Assembly (NCBI GenBank): GCA_963708455.1
Contig: CAVPSQ010000004.1
Coordinates: forward strand, 1,302,001-1,366,000
Reading direction: 5' to 3'
DNA length: 64,000 bases
Origin: CAIMUS01 sp963708455
GTDB taxonomy: Bacteria > Pseudomonadota > Gammaproteobacteria > Competibacterales > Competibacteraceae
Shown: positions 40,301 through 49,622 of the stretch, piece by piece
Position numbering within the stretch: the first letter of the stretch is position 1
Layout: every line of letters starts with the position of its first letter
Program-made: the position numbers and the translations under genes
Notes under the pieces: model-generated
Told to the model about the DNA's origin: nothing
Database searches by the model: none
Seen by the model: the letters and a program-made list of their open reading frames with translations, nothing else

Positions 40301-41155
40301 TCAATCGGCGCGTAGCGCCTGCTGCAGCCGTTCCTGCAAGGGCGAACGGTTGCACCCCCGCGCCAGGAAACCGGACAGCTCTGCCGGCAATCCGGCCAGC
40401 GCTCGTTCCGCAGCCTTCCGTTCGGGAAAAGCGGCGAATACGCAGGCGCCCGTTCCCGTCAGCCGAACCTCACCGTAAGCGGCTAACCATGCGGCGGCTG
40501 CAGCCACTGCAGGGTAACGCCGATAGACAACCGCTGCGCAGTCGTTGCCGGCGTTGCCCCTCAGAAAGTCGTGTATTGTGATGGGTTGCGAGTCCCGTGT
40601 CAATTTGGGATCGGCGAAAATAGCGCCGGTGGCAACGGCGCAGGGCGGAATCAACACCACGAACCAGGGTTTGTCCAGGTTGTCCAGGGGCATCAACCGT
40701 TCGCCCACGCCTTCCGCCCAGGCGGCGCGTCCGTGTACGAACACCGGTACGTCGGCGCCCAGTTGCAAGCCCAGTGCGGCCAGCCGTTCCGCCGTCAGAC
40801 CGGCGCCCCAGTAGTGATTCAGCGCGACCAGGGTGGTGGCGGCATCCGAACTGCCGCCGCCCAGCCCGCCGCCCAGCGGCAGGCGCTTGTCGATGACAAT
40901 AGTCGCGCCCTGCCGCACGCCGCAGCTCTGTTGCAACAGCCGCGCCGCCCTGACCGTGAGATCGTCGTCCGGGGTCACACCGGGGACCTCGCCGCAACGC
41001 AGGATCGCGCCGTCGGTGCGCAGCCTGAAGCTCAGATAATCGCAGTGGTCGAGGAATTGAAATACAGTTTGCAGCAGATGATAGCCATCGGCGCGCCGGC
41101 CGACGATGTGCAGGAAGCGGTTGAGTTTCGCCGGGGCCGGCCAGGGCGCGCCCAT
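40301..41155 (-). CDS. ispE: 4-diphosphocytidyl-2-C-methyl-D-erythritol kinase
   Basis: IspE phosphorylates CDP-ME in the MEP isoprenoid pathway. The 284-residue GHMP kinase has APAKLNRFLHIVGRRADGYH, the ATP loop LPLGGGLGGGSSDAAT, and the third motif VRLTGTGACVFAAF. The start at MGAPWPAPAKLNRF fits the family. Between lolB and tRNA-Gln. Confidence 0.95.
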   Translation of the reverse strand: MGAPWPAPAKLNRFLHIVGRRADGYHLLQTVFQFLDHCDYLSFRLRTDGAILRCGEVPGVTPDDDLTVRAARLLQQSCGVRQGATIVIDKRLPLGGGLGGGSSDAATTLVALNHYWGAGLTAERLAALGLQLGADVPVFVHGRAAWAEGVGERLMPLDNLDKPWFVVLIPPCAVATGAIFADPKLTRDSQPITIHDFLRGNAGNDCAAVVYRRYPAVAAAAAWLAAYGEVRLTGTGACVFAAFPERKAAERALAGLPAELSGFLARGCNRSPLQERLQQALRAD

Positions 41156-41161
41156 CGCGTT

Positions 41162-41815
41162 TTAGCGCGCTGCGGCAACGCCGCTTGAAGGTTGCAGCGT
41201 CCAGTCGTTGACGACGATCTGTACCTTGAGATCGCCACGCCAGGCGCGCATCCGCCGGGGCAGAGCCAGCCTGTCTACTGCCATGTAGTCGAGGTAATCG
41301 AGGGTCCAACCGTCCTGTTCCAGATGGCTTAAACGTCCCTGCTCATCGAAAGCCAGGGCGCTGGGTTGCACCGGGTCCGGCAAACCGCGCACCCAGTACA
41401 CCAAGCCACGCAGTGGAATGCGCACACCAACCGCCTGTTCCAGCAGAGCGTCAGGATCATCGGCCTGCTGGGTCTTGCCATCGGCGGTCCGGATGCTGAC
41501 CGTGCGGGCATCGCCCTGGATTTGCACCCGCCCCTGTCCCAGCGGACCGACCAGGTCGATCGCGTAGACAGCGCCCTGCTGCACCCAGTACAGGCTGGCA
41601 TGCCAGCCGTCCTGCTCGTTGGTTACCGCCAATCGCCCGTTCAAGTTCCAGGCGCGTAGCGCGCCGAGTGCCGCCTGACGAGCCGGCCAGGCCGGATGTG
41701 GCGCCTGAACCGGCGTGGCGCAGGCCCCTAGCAGCAGGATGAGCGCCAGACCGCCCAGCCGGCGGCGGGCCGGTGGCGCCCGGCGCGGCCGGCTGTAGAC
41801 AGGCGCGGAATTCAT
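41162..41815 (-). CDS. lolB: Outer-membrane lipoprotein receptor LolB
   Basis: LolB receives lipoproteins from LolA and inserts them into the outer membrane. The 217-residue precursor has lipobox LLGAC (Cys about residue 32). The mature part contains WNLNGRLAVTNEQDGWHASL, DPDALLEQAVGVRIPLRGL and YWVRGLPDP. Its ATG overlaps the upstream TPR gene's stop. Confidence 0.9.
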   Translation of the reverse strand: MNSAPVYSRPRRAPPARRRLGGLALILLLGACATPVQAPHPAWPARQAALGALRAWNLNGRLAVTNEQDGWHASLYWVQQGAVYAIDLVGPLGQGRVQIQGDARTVSIRTADGKTQQADDPDALLEQAVGVRIPLRGLVYWVRGLPDPVQPSALAFDEQGRLSHLEQDGWTLDYLDYMAVDRLALPRRMRAWRGDLKVQIVVNDWTLQPSSGVAAAR

Positions 41816-43515
41816 AGGCTGAACCGTTCCTTGACCTGACGCAGATAATCGCTGTCCGGTTGTTTCTCGCTGGCCCGCTGCCACAGTTCGCGGGCTTCCT
41901 GCTGGCGGCCGCTGACCCACAGCACCTCCACCAGATGGGCGGCGATTTCGTCGTCTTCGTTCAACTCATAGGCGCGGCGCAGGTGTTCCAGTGACTTATC
42001 GTACTGACCCAGCCGGTACAGGACCCAGCCCATGCTGTCGATCACCGCGGGGTCTTCGGGCAGCAGCGCGATAGCCTGTTGCAGATAATCCATGGCTTCC
42101 TGGTAGCGGTCGGTACGGTCGGCCAGCGTGTAACCCAGGGCGTTGAGCGCCTGGCCGTTCTTGGGATCGGCGGCGATGAGGATGCGTAAATCCCGCTCCA
42201 GTACGTCCAACCGGTCGATCCGTTCCGCCATCAGGGCGCGGGAATAGAGCAGTTCCTTGCTGTCGGGATTCTGTGCCAGCGCCTTGTCGAGCAGATCGTA
42301 GGCCTGTTGGTAATGCTTTACATCGCGCAGCACCTCGGCCTCCGACACGAACAGACTGATGGCATCCTGCGGTTCATTCTGACGGAGCCTATCGAAGTGC
42401 CCGCCCATGGCGGCGAAGTCGTCCATTTTGGCCAGCATCAATCCCATCCGCACCTGGGCGCTCAGAAAGCGCTCCTCGCTGTTCACTCGCGCGTACCACT
42501 CCTTGGCTTTGGCGTAGTTCTTGCGCAGTTCTTCAATCCGACCCAGTTGGTAGTACACATCCGGCGTCCGCGCGCCCAGTTGCAGCACCTGCATAAGGCG
42601 CGCTACGGCTTCGTCGTACTGCCTGGCGTCGGTAGCCAGCACGCCCAGCGCGAATAGCGTATCGGGGTCTTTGGGGTTCTGCTCGGCCAGTATCTGGAAC
42701 TGGCGGCGCGCTTCATCCATCCGCCGGGCGTCCACCAGCAGGCGGGCATAACCAGTGCGCAATTCCCGGTTGGCCGGCAGCGCGTTAACCGCTTCCGTCA
42801 AGCTTTTGAGCGCCGCCTCTTTATCGCCTTTGTCCAGCAGCAGCCGGGCCTGCAGCAGATAGGCCGGCGCCCATTGCGAATTGCGGGACAGCGTGGCTTG
42901 CAAGGCTTCCAGGGCCTGGTCGTAGCGCTTTAAATTGCGGGCAACCAGGGCATACTGATAGACCGCGAATGCGGATTGCGGCTGGCGTTTGTGCAGTTCC
43001 TCCAGCGCTCGCAACGCCAACTCCTTGTCATCCATCTGGTTGAGCAGACTGCCAACCGTAGCGAAGCCTTCCTGTCCGTCGGCGGCCGCGGCGGCGCGTA
43101 TAGCGTCCAACTGGGTCACTGCTTCCTCGAACTGGGCGTTACGCAGCAGTGCCAACGCCAGCATCTGGCGGGCTGGGGGGCTGTCCGGCGCCTGGGTCTG
43201 CCAGCGGCGCGCCATCTCCAGCAGGGTCTTGTTATCCCCCAGAAATAGGGCGATGCTGGCGGCGCGACCGGCGATCGCCGGGTCGTTGCTCGACAGTGCG
43301 GCCAGTTGGTAGTGCTCCAGCGCGATATCCAACCGCTCGTGCTTGACGGCCAGTTCCGCCACCAGGATATGGTAGAACGCTGCCGCGCCGGGACTGGGCC
43401 GGTATGCCTGGCCTAGCGCCGGCAAGCCGGTATCTGGCGGCTGCGCTTTGACGCCGACCAGGCTACCGGACAGGAGCACCGCAACCAGGATTGAAGCCTT
43501 CCACAGACTGCTCAT
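41812..43515 (-). CDS. TPR-repeat periplasmic or membrane-associated protein
   Basis: This 567-residue protein has an N-terminal signal sequence (SSLWKASILVAVLLSGSLVG) and about twelve tetratricopeptide repeats: for example AFYHILVAELAVKHERLDIAL, RELRTGYARLLVDARRMDEA and DPAVIDSMGWVLYRLGQYDK. Such proteins regularly precede lolB in gammaproteobacteria, and the coupling suggests a shared envelope function, but no specific role is known. The start at MSSLWKAS is preferred over an upstream one in the hemA promoter region. Confidence 0.85.
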   Translation of the reverse strand: MSSLWKASILVAVLLSGSLVGVKAQPPDTGLPALGQAYRPSPGAAAFYHILVAELAVKHERLDIALEHYQLAALSSNDPAIAGRAASIALFLGDNKTLLEMARRWQTQAPDSPPARQMLALALLRNAQFEEAVTQLDAIRAAAAADGQEGFATVGSLLNQMDDKELALRALEELHKRQPQSAFAVYQYALVARNLKRYDQALEALQATLSRNSQWAPAYLLQARLLLDKGDKEAALKSLTEAVNALPANRELRTGYARLLVDARRMDEARRQFQILAEQNPKDPDTLFALGVLATDARQYDEAVARLMQVLQLGARTPDVYYQLGRIEELRKNYAKAKEWYARVNSEERFLSAQVRMGLMLAKMDDFAAMGGHFDRLRQNEPQDAISLFVSEAEVLRDVKHYQQAYDLLDKALAQNPDSKELLYSRALMAERIDRLDVLERDLRILIAADPKNGQALNALGYTLADRTDRYQEAMDYLQQAIALLPEDPAVIDSMGWVLYRLGQYDKSLEHLRRAYELNEDDEIAAHLVEVLWVSGRQQEARELWQRASEKQPDSDYLRQVKERFSL

Positions 43516-43657
43516 CGAAACGCTGCTCTTTTGTGAAGGTCTGATTAAAATGAGTGCAAGATTCACGGCGTCGCACACCACGGGAAGCTATTCAACTTGT
43601 ATCCGGACCACTCATCCCAGAGAATCTGGTCATTTTTTGCGTGCTGTCGATTGTAAC

Positions 43658-44914
43658 ATGCCCCTGCTGGCCCTAGGCATCAACCATAGGACGGCTCCTG
43701 TCCATATCCGCGAGCGGGTGGCGTTCACGCCCGAACGACTGCTCCAGGCGCTGCACGAACTCCAGGCCCGGGACGGCGTCCGCGAAGCGGTGATCGTCTC
43801 GACCTGCAACCGCACCGAACTCTATTGCCACCTGGACACATTGGACAGCGCCGCCGTGGTGAACTGGCTCGGTGCCTATCATGCGGCGCCGCCGGCCGAC
43901 TTGCGGCCCTATCTATACCAGCATTTCGAGCGCAGCGCCGTGCAGCACGTGCTGCGGGTGGCGGCTGGGCTGGATTCGATGGTGCTGGGCGAACCGCAGA
44001 TTCTGGGTCAGGTCAAGGAAGCCTACCATAACGCCTGCCATGCCGGTACGGTGGGCACGCTGCTGAACCGCCTGTTCCAACACGCCTTCGCCGCCGCCAA
44101 ACGGGTGCGCACCGACACCCGCGTCGGGGCCAGTCCGGTATCGGTAGCCTTCGCGGCGGTGAGCCTGGCCCGGCAGATCTTCCCCAATCTGGCGGAGAGC
44201 ACAGCGCTGTTACTAGGGGCCGGTGAAACCATCGAACTGGTGGCCCGCCATCTGCACGAGCACCGCGCCGGCCGGTTGATCGTAGCCAATCGCACGCTGG
44301 AACGAGCCCATGAACTAGCCGCTCCCTTCGGCGGCTACGCCATCGCACTGGAAGAAATCGCGCGGCATCTGCCGGAAGCCGATATCGTGATCGCCGCGAC
44401 CGCCAGCCCGGTATTCGTGTTAGAGCCTGACCAGGTCAAAAGTTCGCTCAAGAAGCGCAAGCATCGCCCCGTGCTGATGGTGGATATCGCCGTGCCTCGC
44501 GACATCGATCCCGCGGTCGGCATGCTGGAGGACGTTTACCTGTATACGGTGGACGATCTGCAGGAAATCATTGAGGACAATTTGCGCTCTCGCGCCGAGG
44601 CCGCCAGGCAGGCCGAGGAAATCATCGCCGCGCAGGCCGATCATTTCATGACCTGGGTGCAGGCGCACGACAGTGTCGGCAGCATCTGCGCCGTGCGCCG
44701 TCAGGCGGAGCGGCTGCGTGATGAGGTTTACGACAACGCCCGGCGGCAATTGCGCCGTGGCAAGGATCCTGCCGAAGTACTCCGCTATCTGGCTCATACC
44801 CTGACCAACAAGCTGATCCATAAACCTAGCGTGGCGTTGCGCGAGGCCGGTGCGCAGCAGCGCGGCGAGCTGATCGCTGCTATCCGCGCACTGTATAAAT
44901 TGGACGATAATTGA
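43658..44914 (+). CDS. hemA: Glutamyl-tRNA reductase
   Basis: HemA reduces glutamyl-tRNA(Glu) to glutamate-1-semialdehyde, the first step of C5 haem synthesis. The 418-residue protein starts MPLLALGINHRTAPVHIRE and has the catalytic Cys in VIVSTCNRTELYC, VLGEPQILGQVKEAY, the NADPH domain ALLLGAGETIELVARH, and the C-terminal dimerisation domain. Divergent from the TPR-lolB-ispE block as in E. coli; prfA does not follow it here. Confidence 0.95.
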   Translation: MPLLALGINHRTAPVHIRERVAFTPERLLQALHELQARDGVREAVIVSTCNRTELYCHLDTLDSAAVVNWLGAYHAAPPADLRPYLYQHFERSAVQHVLRVAAGLDSMVLGEPQILGQVKEAYHNACHAGTVGTLLNRLFQHAFAAAKRVRTDTRVGASPVSVAFAAVSLARQIFPNLAESTALLLGAGETIELVARHLHEHRAGRLIVANRTLERAHELAAPFGGYAIALEEIARHLPEADIVIAATASPVFVLEPDQVKSSLKKRKHRPVLMVDIAVPRDIDPAVGMLEDVYLYTVDDLQEIIEDNLRSRAEAARQAEEIIAAQADHFMTWVQAHDSVGSICAVRRQAERLRDEVYDNARRQLRRGKDPAEVLRYLAHTLTNKLIHKPSVALREAGAQQRGELIAAIRALYKLDDN

Positions 44915-45006
44915 GTCCGGCTGCCCCGCAGGCGCTCGACAGAGCGCTGGCCTGATGGAATCGTGAACGGGTTGCGCCGCCGGGTAGCCGTCCCCTGCCG
45001 GAGCTT

Positions 45007-45870
45007 TCAACCGGCCGCCACGCCAGGGCGGCCAGAATCCGCCGGCACGGCGTCCAGTTCGATATTTTCAGCTCCATGGAATACCAGAAAATGCTTGCCT
45101 TTGGCCCGCCCGACCAGGGTGACGCCGACGCGCCGCCCGATGTCCAGTCCCATTTGCGTGATGCCGGAGCGGGACAGCAACAGGGGAATCCCCATCTGCG
45201 CCACCTTGATGACCATTTCCGAGGTCATCCGGCCGGTGGTATAGAACCAGGCGTCATGGCCCGCGCGGCCATCGAGCCACATCAGGCCGGCGATGGCGTC
45301 CACTGCGTTATGCCGGCCCACATCCTCGACGAAATACACGATCCGGCCGTCCTGCCACAGCGCACAGCCGTGCACCGCACCGGCCTGCTTATAGACCTCG
45401 TTATAGGCCGCGATGTCATGGAGCAACTGGTAAAGCCGGGATTGACGGAATTGCAGTTGGGGTAACTGCAACCGATCCAGCCGCTCCAGCACATCCCCGT
45501 AGACCGTTCCCTGGCCGCAACCGGTGGTGACGGTGCGCCGGTCCAGCCGGGACGCCGGTCCGGCCGCGCCGCCGTGACTGGCGACCGCTACGGCCTCAAC
45601 CTCCCAATCGACGTGGACGGAGGCGATCTGCCGGATATCGTCGATAAATCCCTGATTGCGCAGATAGCCGATGGCCAGCGCTTCGGGATAGCCTCCCAGC
45701 GTCATCAGCGTGACAATTTCCCTTCGGTCCAGGTACAGAGTCAGAGGCCGCTCGCCGGCGATCGCCATTTCCCGCCGCCGGCCGTACTCATCGATTGCCG
45801 TTACCGGATGGGTGGGAGACAATCCCGCGCGGGTCATTGCCGGACGGTGCGGCGCGCTGTGGTGAGACAT
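45007..45870 (-). CDS. fdhD: Formate dehydrogenase accessory sulfurtransferase FdhD
   Basis: FdhD moves sulfur to the Mo-bisMGD cofactor of formate dehydrogenase. The 287-residue protein contains EREVTLMTLGGYPEALAIGYL-type start features (TLMTLGGYPEALAIGYL), VYFVEDVGRHNAVDAIAGL and TTGRMTSEMVIKVAQMGIP. The loop that carries the usual Cys pair (CGxCG) reads TTGCGQGTVYG, with one Cys only, as in a known FdhD subgroup. Start chosen at MSHHSAPHRPAM. No formate dehydrogenase is in the window. Confidence 0.9.
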   Translation of the reverse strand: MSHHSAPHRPAMTRAGLSPTHPVTAIDEYGRRREMAIAGERPLTLYLDRREIVTLMTLGGYPEALAIGYLRNQGFIDDIRQIASVHVDWEVEAVAVASHGGAAGPASRLDRRTVTTGCGQGTVYGDVLERLDRLQLPQLQFRQSRLYQLLHDIAAYNEVYKQAGAVHGCALWQDGRIVYFVEDVGRHNAVDAIAGLMWLDGRAGHDAWFYTTGRMTSEMVIKVAQMGIPLLLSRSGITQMGLDIGRRVGVTLVGRAKGKHFLVFHGAENIELDAVPADSGRPGVAAG

Positions 45871-46062
45871 AGCTGTTCTCCGAATTTCAGTGAGTTGGAT
45901 TGCGTGGCGGCAACGATGTTGCTCCAGCTCGGAGCGAAGCGCATTTACCCAGCATGTTATACTGCGCGGCCTGGAGCAGACCCTGGGGATTGAGTTCAAG
46001 GCCAGGCATAAACCCCTTATCGAGAGACGACCGGCGGCGCTATCCGCCCGTGATCCACAGTG

Positions 46063-46788
46063 ATGGAAATCGAGGCAAAACGAGTGGCGGCGGCGCGGGG
46101 CTGGGCGTGGTTGACGGCCGGCTGGCGCCTGTTTCTAAAAGCCCCTCTTCCCTGGATCGTCATGGGGGTGCTTTACCTTGCGGTCGGCATGGCGCTGTCG
46201 CTGCTGCCGCTGGTCGGTCCGCTGGTGCATCTGTTGCTTATCCCGGCGCTGACCGGCGGCATGATCTACGCCGCGGCGGCGCTGGACCAACATGACCGCC
46301 TGGAAATCGCACAACTGTGCCAGGCTTTTCAGGAACAGGAACGGCTGGGACCGTTGCTTAGCCTGGGAGCGCTGCTGGCGGGCGCTCTGTTGCTGACGGT
46401 AATGCTGATCGCTATGCTCACCGGCGGCGCCATGGTGGGTGGCAGTCGTCTCGATGAGACTACATTGTTCGGTCTGGCGTTCGGCCTGGGCCTGCTGGTC
46501 GTGCTGGCGCTGCTGCTGATCTCTACGGCGCTACTCATGGCGCTGTTCTACGCAGTGCCGCTGGTGATGCTGGATGGCCGGGAGCCCTGGGAGTCGCTGC
46601 GTGACAGCCTCGTGGTTGCCACCGTTAACGTCTTGCCCTTGTCGGTCTTCGGTCTGAGCTATCTGCTGTTCGCCCTGCTGGTTCCCTTGACTTTGGGGCT
46701 GGGCATCCTGGTGCTGCTGCCGGTGACTTTCGGCGGGATATACGCCAGCTACCGGGAGGTGTTTCCCGGGTGCGGTAATCTGGACTAG
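46063..46788 (+). CDS. BPSS1780-like integral membrane protein
   Basis: This 241-residue protein has five to six hydrophobic helices. The motif WLTAGWRLFLKAPLPWIVMG, then LLPLVGPLVHLLLIPALTGG and VPLVMLDGREPWESL, matches a widespread proteobacterial family of membrane proteins without known function. The ATG reads MEIEAKRVAAARG. It is divergent from fdhD. Confidence 0.75.
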   Translation: MEIEAKRVAAARGWAWLTAGWRLFLKAPLPWIVMGVLYLAVGMALSLLPLVGPLVHLLLIPALTGGMIYAAAALDQHDRLEIAQLCQAFQEQERLGPLLSLGALLAGALLLTVMLIAMLTGGAMVGGSRLDETTLFGLAFGLGLLVVLALLLISTALLMALFYAVPLVMLDGREPWESLRDSLVVATVNVLPLSVFGLSYLLFALLVPLTLGLGILVLLPVTFGGIYASYREVFPGCGNLD

Positions 46789-46823
46789 GGCGTTCAGGTC
46801 ATCCGGTAGCCGAGCTGTTCCTG

Positions 46824-46967
46824 CTAATCGCTGACCAGCCGCATGCTGGGATCAATCTGCTTCACCCCCTGATCGACAGCCGTCGCCAGGGCGGCTGTCT
46901 GCGCCTGCGCCGCGTCTGTCGCGCCAGCCTTGCTGGCCCGCCACCAGGAGGTCATGAAACCGATCAT
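46824..46967 (-). CDS. Small protein coupled to the AI-2E transporter gene
   Basis: A 47-residue frame, MIGFMTSWWRASKAGATDAA then TAVDQGVKQIDPSMRLVSD, starts with an ATG that overlaps the stop of the upstream transporter gene (ATGA). The overlap and the sensible composition suggest a real short gene. No family is recognised. Confidence 0.45.
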   Translation of the reverse strand: MIGFMTSWWRASKAGATDAAQAQTAALATAVDQGVKQIDPSMRLVSD

Positions 46968-48097
46968 GACCGTTGTCCGGTGGCCGCGCCTGCTTCAGCA
47001 CCGCCATCGGCGGACGGAATCTCGGTCGGAACCCACTCCCGCAACAGTGTGTAAGCGACCGCCAGCAGCGTGGGACCGAGGAAAATACCCAGCAAACCGA
47101 AGGCCAGCGCCCCACCCAGTATACCTAGAAAAATCAATATTATAGGCAGGTCACTGCCCTGACTGATGAAATAGGGTTTGACGATATTCTCCGCGCCGCC
47201 GACGACCACCAGTCCCCAGACGGCCAGGAAGATGCCCCAACCCGGTGCGCCCTGATAAAACAACCAGCCGGCGGCGGGGGCCCAGAGCAGAGCCGGTCCG
47301 AGCGGAACGAGCGAGAGAAAAGCCGTTGCTGCTCCCAGCAGCAACGGCCCCGGCACATCGGTCAGCCAGAAACCCAGACCCGCCAGCACGCCTTGGGTGA
47401 TGGCCGTGCCGATGATGCCGTAGACCACGGCTTTCATGGTGCCACCGGCGACATCCAACAGGCGCTGAGCATGGGTTCCAGCCAGTTTTTCGGCCACAGC
47501 GCTCAGGTGCTGCATTCCGGCGACGCCGTCGCGGTAGTAGAAGAAGGCGATGAGCAGGCTCAGGGTCAGTTCCAGAATGCCGCTGCCGACATGGGCCCCG
47601 ATAGCGAGCAGCCAGTCCTTCACTGGGCCGAGCAAAAAAGACCGCACCTGTTCCAGCACGGTCTCGCGGCCCTGCTCGAGCTGCGTCCAGAAGTTCTGCA
47701 GGTCGGCGCCTATCAGCGGTACGTTCACCAGCCACGATGGCGGCGAGAGTGCATGTCCATGCTCGAAGGCGGGCGCCAGCCGCTCGAACAGACGGGTGGT
47801 GTTTTCCACCAGGCTCGCGCCGAGCAGCAGCAGGGGAACCAGCAGCGCGATCGTCAGCAGCAGCGTCATACAGACGGCAGCCAGTGTCGTGCGGCCCCGC
47901 AGCCGCTGTTGCAGCCACTGGAATACTGGCCAGGTGGTCAGGCAGATAACCAACCCCCACAGGATGGCAGTGACGAACGGCCGCAGCACCACCAGACAGC
48001 CGCCAATCAGCAGCGCCAGCACCGCGAGGGTGGCGATCTGCTCGATTTTGCGCTTGGCGCTGTCTGCCGTAGAATCAAAATATTGCTCAGGCAGCAT
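46964..48097 (-). CDS. AI-2E family transporter (PerM-type)
   Basis: This 377-residue membrane protein has eight or so helices. Typical features of the family are FVTAILWGLVICLTTWPVFQ, GTAITQGVLAGLGFWLTDVP, LSLVPLGPALLWAPAAGWL, and GSDLPIILIFLGILGGALAFGLLG with FLGPTLLAV. Members export small molecules or act as ion antiporters, and the substrate here cannot be told. Starts MLPEQYFDSTADSAKRK. Confidence 0.88.
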   Translation of the reverse strand: MLPEQYFDSTADSAKRKIEQIATLAVLALLIGGCLVVLRPFVTAILWGLVICLTTWPVFQWLQQRLRGRTTLAAVCMTLLLTIALLVPLLLLGASLVENTTRLFERLAPAFEHGHALSPPSWLVNVPLIGADLQNFWTQLEQGRETVLEQVRSFLLGPVKDWLLAIGAHVGSGILELTLSLLIAFFYYRDGVAGMQHLSAVAEKLAGTHAQRLLDVAGGTMKAVVYGIIGTAITQGVLAGLGFWLTDVPGPLLLGAATAFLSLVPLGPALLWAPAAGWLFYQGAPGWGIFLAVWGLVVVGGAENIVKPYFISQGSDLPIILIFLGILGGALAFGLLGIFLGPTLLAVAYTLLREWVPTEIPSADGGAEAGAATGQRS

Positions 48098-48099
48098 AG

Positions 48100-48477
48100 T
48101 CAATCATCCGTTATCTGGAACCCGCTTCTGAAATCGTCGATCAGCAGCCGCAATTTGCGCAGGTCATAGGAAGACAACCGGGTGAACCGCAAGCCGGTGT
48201 TATAAAAGTCCGGGTTCACGTCGCTCCGGCACCAGATGCTGCGAGCTTCCAATTCGATCCGCTGGCGTGGACCGGTTTCCCGCGGCGCATCTACCCACAG
48301 GCGGAATTCCCGCTCTACCGGAATGGGTTGATCACTGAGCACCATCATGCCTCCTTCGGAAAGGTCGATTATATGCCCTAACAGTGAGGCGGTGTCCCGC
48401 TCGTAAACGCGCAGATAGAATATGAGTTGCCAGCGCCGGTAATAACGTTGGTCCGAATGATCCTGATGCTCGTTCAT
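48100..48477 (-). CDS. PilZ-domain protein, likely c-di-GMP binding
   Basis: This 125-residue protein is essentially one PilZ domain. The N-terminal RYYRRWQL gives the arginine motif RxxxR, and IDLSEGGMMVLS gives the (D/N)xSxxG motif, both needed for c-di-GMP binding. It ends TRLSSYDLRKLRLLIDDF. It lies directly upstream of the AI-2E gene and downstream of argF; its target is unknown. Confidence 0.88.
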   Translation of the reverse strand: MNEHQDHSDQRYYRRWQLIFYLRVYERDTASLLGHIIDLSEGGMMVLSDQPIPVEREFRLWVDAPRETGPRQRIELEARSIWCRSDVNPDFYNTGLRFTRLSSYDLRKLRLLIDDFRSGFQITDD

Positions 48478-48562
48478 CGGCTAAACCTGCACGGCTGGTA
48501 GAATTGACGATACCTATAAGAAACTGAATGTTACCTGAAGCGAACAGCCGAAATGCCCCGCC

Positions 48563-49480
48563 TCAGATGCCGACGGAACCCATCAGCAGGAACTCGAGCA
48601 GGGCTTTTTGGGAATGCAGACGGTTTTCGGCCTCGTCCCATACCCGGCTTTGCGGCCCGTCAATCACGTCGGCGCTGACTTCTTCGCCGCGGTGCGCCGG
48701 CAGGCAATGCAGAAAGATAGCGTCCGGTTTGGCCTGCGCCATCAGTTGGACATCGACCTGATAACCGGCAAAATCCTGGCTCCGCTGCCGCTGTTCCTGT
48801 TCCTGTCCCATGCTGGCCCAGACATCGGTGGCTATCAGGTCGGCGCCCTGAGCTGCCACCAGCGGATCGTGCAGCAGTTCCACATGCTCCGCACAGGTCT
48901 CCAGCAGGCGCGCATCCGGCTCGTAGCCAGCAGGGACGGCGAGGCGTAACTGGAAATCGAACTGGCGGGCGGCCGCGAGGTAGGAATTGCATACGTTGTT
49001 GCCGTCCCCTATCCAGGTCACCGTCTTGCCCTGGATAGGGCCACGATGCTCCAGGAATGTCTGGATGCTGGCCAGCAACTGGCAGGGATGCTGGGCATCG
49101 GTCAGACCGTTGATCACCGGCACTCTGGAATACTGCGCAAACCGTTCGACAGTCTGGTGAGAGAAGGTGCGCAGCATCAGGATGTCCACCATGCTGGAGA
49201 GTACCCGCGCCGTGTCCTCGATGGTTTCACCCCGTCCCAGTTGGGTGTCCTGGGGGGACAGAAAAATGGCGCTGCCGCCGAGCTGACTCATGCCGGCCTC
49301 GAAGGAAACGCGGGTGCGGGTGGAGGCTTTTTCGAAAATCATACCCAATACTTTATGGGGAAATGGCGCATAACTCTCCCCGCGTCGGTGTAGGGATTTG
49401 AGTTCCCGGGCGCGCCGCAGCAAATGCGCCAGCTCCTGGGGCGACATATCGAAAAGGCTGAGAAAATGCCGTACGCTCAT
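48563..49480 (-). CDS. argF: Ornithine carbamoyltransferase
   Basis: OTC makes citrulline from ornithine and carbamoyl phosphate. The 305-residue protein has the carbamoyl-phosphate motif EKASTRTRVSFEAGM, DAQHPCQLLAS, WIGDGNNVCNSYL, DVWASMGQE and the ornithine-site HCLPAHRGEEV. Normal length. Confidence 0.95.
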   Translation of the reverse strand: MSVRHFLSLFDMSPQELAHLLRRARELKSLHRRGESYAPFPHKVLGMIFEKASTRTRVSFEAGMSQLGGSAIFLSPQDTQLGRGETIEDTARVLSSMVDILMLRTFSHQTVERFAQYSRVPVINGLTDAQHPCQLLASIQTFLEHRGPIQGKTVTWIGDGNNVCNSYLAAARQFDFQLRLAVPAGYEPDARLLETCAEHVELLHDPLVAAQGADLIATDVWASMGQEQEQRQRSQDFAGYQVDVQLMAQAKPDAIFLHCLPAHRGEEVSADVIDGPQSRVWDEAENRLHSQKALLEFLLMGSVGI

Positions 49481-49622
49481 TAGTCTTTACCGATCTGTAT
49501 AAGTGGTTGGAATTTACTGACTTGCCGCCGTTTACACAACCCATTTTGGAATCCAGCGCCGCAGCGGGCGCCAGGCATCTTGCCGGCGGCAGGCGCTGCT
49601 GCGAGCGGCTCACCCGCGGTGC

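Noticed and set aside
46852..47115. An 87-codon minus-strand frame
   Set aside because: It lies out of frame over the end of the AI-2E gene and the 47-residue gene, which has the better coupling and composition.
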